64,000 bases of DNA from Martinezella rhizogenes (lineage in GTDB: Bacteria > Pseudomonadota > Alphaproteobacteria > Rhizobiales > Rhizobiaceae): the NCBI GenBank assembly GCA_013322215.1, contig JAAMEZ010000006.1, forward strand, positions 496,001 through 560,000. Reading direction: 5' to 3'. Positions 58,585 to 64,000 of this stretch are shown piece by piece; within the stretch, counting starts at the first letter, position 1; each line of letters starts with the position of its first letter. Made by a program: the position numbers and the translations under genes. The notes under the pieces were generated by a model that was given only the letters and a program-made list of their open reading frames with translations, did no database searches and was not told the DNA's origin.

Positions 58585-59286
58585 ATGACGACAAAAGCAG
58601 CAATCTCGGATGACGCAGCACATCTTCTGGTCGTGGACGACGATACCCGTATCCGCGCCCTCCTCAACCGTTATCTTATGGAGAAGGGCTTCCGCGTAAC
58701 GGCTGCCGCCGATGGTGCCGAAGCCCGCCGCAAGCTGGAAGGGCTGGATTTCGATCTCATTATCATGGACGTGATGATGCCCGGCGAATCCGGCATTGCG
58801 CTGACGGCGAGCCTGCGTGCCATCAAGAATATTCCGATCATCATGCTGACGGCACTTGCCGAAGCCGATTCCCGTATAGCGGGCCTGGAAGCCGGCGCCG
58901 ACGATTATCTGCCAAAGCCCTTCGACCCGCGCGAACTGGTGCTGCGCGTCAACAACATCCTGCGCCGCAACGCGCCCGCCGATTCGCCGAAGATCGAACT
59001 CGTCATGTTCGGGCCGTACACGTTTTCGCTGACCCGCAAGGAGCTCAAGAAGTCGGCCGAACTCATTCGCCTTACCGATCGCGAGCAGGAAATCATGCTG
59101 CTTTTCGCCAAGCGCGCCGGCGAGACGATCCCGCGCCATGAGCTCATCGGCAATGACGCAGAAGTGGGCGAGCGGACGATCGATGTGCAGATCAACCGGC
59201 TGCGCCGCAAGATTGAAGATGACCCGGCCAACCCTATCTGGCTGCAGACGGTGCGTGGCATCGGCTACCGCCTTAGCATAGACTGA
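58585..59286 (+). CDS. OmpR-family response regulator (PetR-like)
   Basis: A 233-residue response regulator. The receiver domain (about 13-125) has the acidic pair in LLVVDDDTRIRALL, the phospho-acceptor Asp in LIIMDVMMPGESG (about 59-71), and the conserved Lys in DDYLPKPFDPREL (about 105-117). The C-terminal winged helix (about 140-233) ends in IDVQINRLRRKIEDDPANPIWLQTVRGIGYR (split at about 210). It is close in sequence to PetR, needed for cytochrome bc1 expression in R. capsulatus. The kinase gene follows after 24 bases. Confidence 0.92.
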   Translation: MTTKAAISDDAAHLLVVDDDTRIRALLNRYLMEKGFRVTAAADGAEARRKLEGLDFDLIIMDVMMPGESGIALTASLRAIKNIPIIMLTALAEADSRIAGLEAGADDYLPKPFDPRELVLRVNNILRRNAPADSPKIELVMFGPYTFSLTRKELKKSAELIRLTDREQEIMLLFAKRAGETIPRHELIGNDAEVGERTIDVQINRLRRKIEDDPANPIWLQTVRGIGYRLSID

Positions 59287-59310
59287 ATTTGGCTCCGAGG
59301 ATCAGTGGCG

Positions 59311-60693
59311 ATGGTGGCATTCGATTCAATCAGGCGCGACCAGGAGCACACGCCGTCCAACGGGCTGCGGTGGCTTTCGCGCTGGATGCGTCGCTATGTG
59401 CTGCCGACCGGCCTCTACGCCCGCTCGTTGCTGATCTTCATTCTGCCGATGATCATCCTGCAGGCCGTCGTCACCATCGTCTTCATGGAGCGCCACTGGC
59501 AGATGGTGACACAGCGCCTGTCGATGGCGACCACGCGCGACATCGCCGCCATCATCACCATCATCCAGACCTATCCGCAGGATGCCGACTATTCCGCCAT
59601 CACCCAGATGGCCCGCCAGAAGCTCGATCTCGCCATTTCGATCGAACCGGGTGGCGAGCTGCCGCCGCCCGGCGAAAAGCCTTTCTTTTCGATCCTCGAT
59701 GGTATCCTCAGCGACGAGATACGCGATCAGATCAACCTGCCCTTCTGGATCGATACGGTCGGCAACTCCAGTCTGGTCGAGATCCGCATCAAGCTGCCCG
59801 ACAAGGTGCTGCGCGTCTTCGCCAAACGCAGCCAGACCTATGCGTCGAACACGCATATCTTCATCCTCTGGATGGTCGGCACCTCGCTGGTGTTGATCGG
59901 TATCGCCGTCCTCTTCCTGCGCGGCCAGATCCGTCCGATTCTGGCATTGGCTCAGGCGGCCGAAAGCTTCGGCAAGGGACAGCGGCTGGAAAACTACTCT
60001 CCCCGCGGTGCCGACGAAATACGCCGCGCGGGTCTCGCCTTCATCCTGATGCGCGAGCGCATCGAACGGCAGATCGAGCAGCGTACGGCGATGCTATCCG
60101 GCGTCAGCCACGATCTGCGCACGGTCCTCACCCGCTTCAAGCTGCAGCTCGCTCTTGTCGGTGAAAATCCGGATCTTGTCGGCCTCAGCGAAGATGTGGA
60201 GGATATGCAAAGCATGCTCGAGGGCTATATGGCCTTCGCACGCGGCGAGGCCGAAGAAGATGTCGGGCAATTCAAGCTCAGCGATATCCTCGAGAAGATC
60301 CAGCAGGACTTCACGCTGCATGGAAAATCCATGAGTTTCTCCATCGACGGCGAGGATCAGATTTCCGTCCGGCCGAATGCATTTACCCGCCTGGTGACGA
60401 ACCTCGCCACCAACGCCCGGCGCTACGCCAACAGCCTTCGCATCGAAGCCCGACACAGCGCCAAATGGCTGACGATCATCTTCGATGATGATGGCCCGGG
60501 CATTCCGGTCGCGGCACGGGATGACGTCTTCAAACCGTTCTTCCGGCTGGATTCCGCCCGCAATCTCGACAAGTCAGGCACAGGCCTCGGCCTTGCCATC
60601 GCGCGCGACATCGCCCGCAGCCATGGCGGCAACGTCACGCTCGGCGACAGCCCGCTCGGGGGCTTGCGCGCGACCATCCGCATTCCTGCCTGA
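59311..60693 (+). CDS. Sensor histidine kinase (EnvZ-like)
   Basis: A 460-residue membrane kinase. Helix 1 is about 38-58 (SLLIFILPMIILQAVVTIVF), a periplasmic loop of about 120 residues follows, helix 2 is about 180-200, then HAMP, the H-box SGVSHDLRTVLTRFK (about 266-280; His is the phosphoryl donor), and the ATPase domain with N-box NLATNARRY, DDGPGIP and GTGLGLAIA (about 365-440). GTG 59305 is an alternative start 6 bases upstream. It should phosphorylate the adjacent response regulator. The signal sensed by the loop is unknown. The DUF1349 gene follows after 12 bases. Confidence 0.92.
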   Translation: MVAFDSIRRDQEHTPSNGLRWLSRWMRRYVLPTGLYARSLLIFILPMIILQAVVTIVFMERHWQMVTQRLSMATTRDIAAIITIIQTYPQDADYSAITQMARQKLDLAISIEPGGELPPPGEKPFFSILDGILSDEIRDQINLPFWIDTVGNSSLVEIRIKLPDKVLRVFAKRSQTYASNTHIFILWMVGTSLVLIGIAVLFLRGQIRPILALAQAAESFGKGQRLENYSPRGADEIRRAGLAFILMRERIERQIEQRTAMLSGVSHDLRTVLTRFKLQLALVGENPDLVGLSEDVEDMQSMLEGYMAFARGEAEEDVGQFKLSDILEKIQQDFTLHGKSMSFSIDGEDQISVRPNAFTRLVTNLATNARRYANSLRIEARHSAKWLTIIFDDDGPGIPVAARDDVFKPFFRLDSARNLDKSGTGLGLAIARDIARSHGGNVTLGDSPLGGLRATIRIPA

Positions 60694-60705
60694 GGGAGAG
60701 AGCAT

Positions 60706-61287
60706 ATGCCGATCGATATCGATGGCATGCACTGGCTGAACACGCCGCCGATGTGGGAAGTGAACCGCGGACGCTTGTTCGTCCAATCCGGCAGCAAGAC
60801 CGATTTCTGGCAGGAAACCTATTACGGCTTCCACCGCGACGATGGCCATTTTCTCGGAATGCCCCGCCGCGGCGATTTCACCGCCGAAGTTACCTTCGTC
60901 GGGCATTATCGCGAGCTCTACGATCAGGCCGGCCTGATGATCCGCCACGACGCCAGGCATTGGATGAAATGCGGGATCGAATATACCGACGGCGCCCGGC
61001 ATTTCAGCGTCGTCGTCACCAATGGCAATTCTGATTGGTCCGCCTTCCGGCTCGATCATGAGTTCGATGCCATGTCCGCGCGGGTCACGCGCAACGGCGA
61101 TGCTCTCTTCATCCAGTACCGCACAGACCGGATGGATGAGTGGCGCATGGCAAGGCTTGCCTGGTTCGATCCGACGCTGGAGGAGGTATTGGTCGGCCCG
61201 GCCTTTTGCTCGCCGCAGCGCGAAGGCTTCGAGGCGGAATTCCTCGACTTCAGCCTGACCGACCCGGTATCGAGGGATATTCACTAA
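60706..61287 (+). CDS. DUF1349 protein
   Basis: A 193-residue protein of the DUF1349 family (concanavalin-like beta-sandwich; YesU-type). Features are the start MHWLNTPPMWEV, QSGSKTDFWQETYYGFHRDDG (about 27-47), the FVGHYRELYDQAGLMIRHD signature (about 64-82), and C-terminal PAFCSPQREGFEAEFLDFSL. The fold usually binds carbohydrate, but activity is not established. AGGGAG precedes the start. It shares the message of the two-component system. No signal peptide, so it appears cytoplasmic. Confidence 0.88.
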   Translation: MPIDIDGMHWLNTPPMWEVNRGRLFVQSGSKTDFWQETYYGFHRDDGHFLGMPRRGDFTAEVTFVGHYRELYDQAGLMIRHDARHWMKCGIEYTDGARHFSVVVTNGNSDWSAFRLDHEFDAMSARVTRNGDALFIQYRTDRMDEWRMARLAWFDPTLEEVLVGPAFCSPQREGFEAEFLDFSLTDPVSRDIH

Positions 61288-61320
61288 ACCTTTCCCTTTC
61301 GATTTCGAAAGGGGCGCCGC

Positions 61321-61662
61321 TCACATCATCCTCTTGCCGTTCGGCACCGGCTGGGTCACGGCTGCCAGAACAATCGCGCCGGAATCGTCCTCAAAACCGA
61401 GCGTCAGAACCTCGGAGCGAACCGGCCCGATCTGGCGTGGCGGAAAATTGACCACTGCCAGCACTTGCCGGCCGACAAGGGTTTCCGGCGTATAGTGCAC
61501 GGTGATCTGTGCTGAGGAGCGCTTGATACCGATCTCCGGCCCGAAATCGATCCTGAGCTTGTAAGCAGGCTTGCGCGCTTCGGGAAAGGTCTCCGCTTCG
61601 ATGATCGTTCCGACACGGATATCCACCCGCTCGAAATCGCCATAGGTGATCTCTTCCGTCAT
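61321..61662 (-). CDS. csaA: tRNA-binding protein CsaA
   Basis: A 113-residue protein of the CsaA/Trbp111 family with an OB fold (whole chain). Typical: FERVDIRVGTIIEAETFPEARKPAYKLRIDFG (about 10-41, with the R-V-G-T motif), KRSSAQITVHYTPETLVGRQVLAVVNFPPRQIG (about 47-79) and VLAAVTQPVPNGKRM near the end. CsaA binds tRNA and was first described as a chaperone that can support protein export in Bacillus. It is followed upstream by proC on the same strand with a 21-base gap. Confidence 0.93.
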   Translation of the reverse strand: MTEEITYGDFERVDIRVGTIIEAETFPEARKPAYKLRIDFGPEIGIKRSSAQITVHYTPETLVGRQVLAVVNFPPRQIGPVRSEVLTLGFEDDSGAIVLAAVTQPVPNGKRMM

Positions 61663-61683
61663 GTCCTGCCCTTTATCGAAAAT

Positions 61684-62523
61684 TCAGCCGGCCAGTTCCT
61701 GCGCCCGTTTGCGCGCCGCTTCAAGAGCCGCATCGAACAAGGGCTGCATACCATCCTCCGCCATCAAGACACTCAGCGCCGCTGCGGTCGTCCCACCAGG
61801 AGAGGTCACGTTCTGACGCAGGCGCGAAGCGTCGTCGGGAGACTGGTGCAACAGTTCACCAGCCCCCGCGACGGTTTCCCGTGCAAGTCGCATGGCGAGG
61901 TCCGCCTGCAGGCCGAGCTTCCGCCCCGCCTCCGCCATGCATTCCACGAGATAGAAAACATAGGCAGGCCCGCTGCCCGAAACCGCAGTCACCGAATCGA
62001 TATCGGCTTCGCCGGGCACCCATTCGACCGGGCCGGATACTTTCAACAGGTTCTGGACCAGCTGCCGCTGGCGATCGCTCACGCGCACATTGGCAAAAGC
62101 ACCCGTCACACCGCGCCCGACCATGGCGGGCGTGTTCGGCATGGCGCGCACCATCGCCGCTTCGCCTAGATGCGTTTCAAGCGCAGAGAGAGTCTTGCCG
62201 GCCGCGATCGAGACGACGACCGTCGCCTCCCCCACAAGCGGCTTGAACGGCGGCAGAACCGCGTCCATCAGTTGCGGCTTGACGGCGATGAAGAGAACCC
62301 CCGCCGTCGCGCCTTTCGGAACTTCGGTGACATGGCTTGCGCCGGCATCCGCAATCATTTTCCGCATCGCTTCGGACGGATTGGGATCGACGACGATAAC
62401 CGATGATCCCGGCACGCCGTTCTTCAGCCACCCCGTCAGCAATGCGCCACCCATATTACCCGCGCCGATCAGGACGATCGGCCCGGAGGATGCAAATGCA
62501 TTGGCGGATTGTTCACCTGTCAT
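61684..62523 (-). CDS. proC: Pyrroline-5-carboxylate reductase
   Basis: A 279-residue enzyme that makes L-proline from pyrroline-5-carboxylate with NADPH. The Rossmann motif LIGAGNMGGALLTGWLK is near residues 18-34. Further marks are VLFIAVKPQLM (about 74-84), AMVRAMPNTPAMVGRGVTG (about 117-135), and the active-site SGSGPAYVFYLVECMAEAG (about 172-190) with the C-terminal QNVTSPGGTTAAAL segment (about 237-250). It starts 1 base after the ybjN-type gene's stop, so the two genes are one operon, with csaA behind. Confidence 0.96.
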   Translation of the reverse strand: MTGEQSANAFASSGPIVLIGAGNMGGALLTGWLKNGVPGSSVIVVDPNPSEAMRKMIADAGASHVTEVPKGATAGVLFIAVKPQLMDAVLPPFKPLVGEATVVVSIAAGKTLSALETHLGEAAMVRAMPNTPAMVGRGVTGAFANVRVSDRQRQLVQNLLKVSGPVEWVPGEADIDSVTAVSGSGPAYVFYLVECMAEAGRKLGLQADLAMRLARETVAGAGELLHQSPDDASRLRQNVTSPGGTTAAALSVLMAEDGMQPLFDAALEAARKRAQELAG

Positions 62524-62524
62524 G

Positions 62525-63025
62525 TCACGCTTCGCCTACCGTTTCGAAGAGCACGGCTTCCATGGCGCGGTTCGCGTCAAGGCCAGACCATACCACGAAT
62601 TGGAAAGCCTGATAGTAGGCTTCACAAGTATCAAGCGCATTGGAAAGCAGCACCTCAACCTGCCGGTTGGTCGGCTCGGCCCCGCCGGACAAGAGCAGCG
62701 ACTGGCGGAAAATGACGATATCTTCCTGCCGCCACAGATCGAAATGACCCATCAGCACCTGCCCGTTGATGCAGGACAGCAGCTTGATCACCTCGTTGAC
62801 GCGCGGGTCTGGAACCTTGACATCGAACGCGCAGGCTATGTGCAGCGCCTCGAATTCCTCCATCCAGGAGAACGAGACGTGATAGTCGGTCCATCGTCCT
62901 TCGACGGTCATGGCGAGCTCATCTTCGCCGGACCGTTCGAACGACCAGTCGTTGTTGGCAGCGACGAATTCGATCATGTCGACCGGATTCGATTGTCGTT
63001 CGGCTTCCATTTCCATAAGGCTCAT
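62525..63025 (-). CDS. YbjN domain protein
   Basis: A 166-residue YbjN-family protein related in fold to type III secretion chaperones. Typical: ERQSNPVDMIEFVAANNDWSFERSGEDELAMTVEGRW (about 9-45, split), YHVSFSWMEEFEALHIACAFDVKVP and NEVIKLLSCINGQVLMGHFDLW (about 77-98). Its stop is one base before the proC start. In E. coli YbjN affects motility and stress; the rhizobial role is unknown. AAGGTG precedes the ATG. Confidence 0.92.
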   Translation of the reverse strand: MSLMEMEAERQSNPVDMIEFVAANNDWSFERSGEDELAMTVEGRWTDYHVSFSWMEEFEALHIACAFDVKVPDPRVNEVIKLLSCINGQVLMGHFDLWRQEDIVIFRQSLLLSGGAEPTNRQVEVLLSNALDTCEAYYQAFQFVVWSGLDANRAMEAVLFETVGEA

Positions 63026-63415
63026 GCAGCACCTTCTTGACCGGATCGGTTGCAGTTTTCCCGTGGCTCAACACTGAAAGAACGCAAACAATTTTACTCC
63101 GGAAACATACTCGGGATGATGTTGAACGGCTGCCAGACTAACGCTTCCACCATGCCCGGGGCTTACCAAGTCCGTTTCGAATCATCATTTAAAATCAGTG
63201 TATAGCGGCATGCCCGGCATGCCAGCCCCTGAACGGCGATTTTGGAAACGGCACTGTGGAAAGCTCTTCCGACGTCTATTCAGAAGGGAGTCATAACCGA
63301 CTCTGGCGATTGGCTTTTTTGCCTATGTCCACAGGTGGAAAAACAGACGGAAATTTTCAGAGGAAAAAGGCACGGCAAACGGGTGTCGTGCCGATCCGCA
63401 AACAGAAGTCCAGGC
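63026..63415. other. 390-base intergenic region with the UbiK-gene terminator
   Basis: The region lies between two minus-strand genes. A minus-strand terminator-like hairpin, GGCACG/CGTGCC with a 12-base loop followed by five T (63364-63392), would end the message of the UbiK-like gene. The rest should hold the promoter of the ybjN-proC-csaA operon. The plus-strand frames crossing it are not convincing. Confidence 0.6.
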
Positions 63416-63676
63416 TTATTTGCCCTTGGAGGCAAGCTTGGCTTCGAGCGCTTCGATTCTTGCAAGCAGGGCCTCGTTTTCGTCGCGCGCCTTGATCGCC
63501 ATTTCGCGAACGGCTTCGAATTCCTCGCGCTTGACGATATCCATGCTGTTCAGCCAACGCTCGGCATGGGCATTGAAGGCGGTCTCGATCTCGCGGCGCA
63601 CGCCTTGGGCAGCACCGGCGGCATCGGTCATCAGCTTGGCGAATTCATCCAAGATTCGGTTCGGTCCAGTGCTCAT
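63416..63676 (-). CDS. UbiK/BMFP-like accessory protein
   Basis: An 86-residue protein of the DUF526/BMFP family. Residues 1-45 (NRILDEFAKLMTDAAGAAQGVRREIETAF) form a helix that is amphipathic, and the C-terminal half (about 48-85) is a coiled coil (VKREEFEAVREMAIKARDENEALLARIEALEAKL). The family includes Brucella BMFP, a membrane-fusogenic protein, and E. coli UbiK (YqiC), which helps ubiquinone synthesis. ATG 63676 has AAGGAG 6 bases upstream; the longer frame start is rejected. It is divergent from lgt. Confidence 0.9.
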   Translation of the reverse strand: MSTGPNRILDEFAKLMTDAAGAAQGVRREIETAFNAHAERWLNSMDIVKREEFEAVREMAIKARDENEALLARIEALEAKLASKGK

Positions 63677-63940
63677 GGCAATCTCCTTGCGGCCGTCGGC
63701 CCTCAACGGTCAGGCATCGATATGGGCCAGATAGTGCTGAGGTAGGATTTCCAAGGGGCCGATGCAAGCAAATTGAGATAGGACTGGACAACCGAACCTG
63801 CCATCTCGGGCGGATCAACAATCGACTTGACCGTTTCGATAGCGAGCGCCATGTTCCGCGCACATTTTGGATATTTAGCATGATCCCGCCCCGAAATGGC
63901 ACGGTGCTTTCGGGAACATGCTGTAACGGGCCTGACGATC

Positions 63941-64000
63941 TTGCTGACATCCGCCAATCTTGCCGCCATCCTGCCGTTTCCGGACATCGACCCAGTCGCC
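63941..64000 (+). CDS. lgt: Prolipoprotein diacylglyceryl transferase, first codons only
   Basis: The final 60 bases of the window encode AAILPFPDIDPVA in the plus frame, matching the start of Lgt (the LPFPDIDPVAF segment before helix 1). Lgt attaches diacylglycerol to the Cys of prolipoproteins in the inner membrane. No ATG is in frame upstream; TTG at 63941 (LTSANLAAILPF) is the best start. The gene runs off the window edge. The order UbiK-like gene / lgt is one I associate with rhizobia. Confidence 0.62.
   Translation, partial: MLTSANLAAILPFPDIDPVA

Noticed and set aside
63242-63745. Plus-strand 167-codon frame across the UbiK-like gene
   Set aside because: Antisense to a well-supported gene; no motifs.
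63703-63987. Minus-strand 94-codon frame at the right edge
   Set aside because: It overlaps the recognisable lgt start on the plus strand and has no family features.

Overview
The window looks like chromosomal DNA of a Rhizobium-type alphaproteobacterium (Rhizobiaceae). The basis is its high-GC coding style, rhizobial versions of rpoD, dnaG, carA/carB and greA, a LpcC-type lipopolysaccharide core mannosyltransferase, BA14K and DUF930 proteins, and the order lrp - trxB - lsrB followed by two tandem AbcR-like small RNAs. No phage, insertion sequence, CRISPR array, rRNA or tRNA gene was recognised. Most of the window is core chromosome mixed with small accessory genes. Names come from motif and family recognition only; no database search was run.

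Layout. 1-9.6 kb: small accessory genes, mostly on the minus strand (an exported protein cut by the window edge, YjbQ, DUF1428, GNAT, LysR, MFS, B3/4, AraC, an EamA permease, a TonB-like DUF930 protein, and an APH(3')-like kinase). 9.6-23.4 kb: information processing and metabolism: rpoD, tdh-kbl (threonine catabolism), an SDR, recQ-dnaG, a small secreted protein, an unknown gene overlapping yqeY, and carA. 23.5-31.6 kb: EVE-domain protein, MATE and Tet-type exporters, a LysR/aldo-keto reductase pair, YpfJ-like metalloprotease, and a divergent DUF2306/membrane-LytTR pair. 32-41.2 kb: ygiB-ygiC-like pair, carB, greA with a terminator-like leader, lpcC, and two further glycan genes. 41.2-44.7 kb: lrp, trxB, lsrB, two tandem sRNA genes with their promoters, and an ArsR gene followed by the stub of a lost MFS exporter. 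44.7-53.2 kb: nemA-like ene-reductase, LysR/epimerase pair, GrpB, DUF2188, chaA-like exchanger, aspartate aminotransferase, and a PQQ-type sugar dehydrogenase with a tandem repeat inside its signal peptide. 53.3-64 kb: EamA permease, cold-shock gene with a long structured leader, cell-envelope proteins, a MarR/response regulator/histidine kinase operon (PetP-PetR-like), csaA, proC, ybjN, a UbiK-like coiled coil, and the first codons of lgt.

How the genes fit together. carA and carB, 10 kb apart, make carbamoyl phosphate. lpcC and its two neighbours probably build lipopolysaccharide or another surface glycan. trxB, lsrB and the AbcR RNAs form a redox and nutrient-uptake regulatory island. The most interesting signals are non-coding or sub-genic: the tandem sRNAs with an extra upstream promoter module, the truncated exporter behind ArsR with two intact palindromic operators, the 15-bp repeat array in a signal peptide, the greA leader terminator, and the alternating stems in the cold-shock leader.
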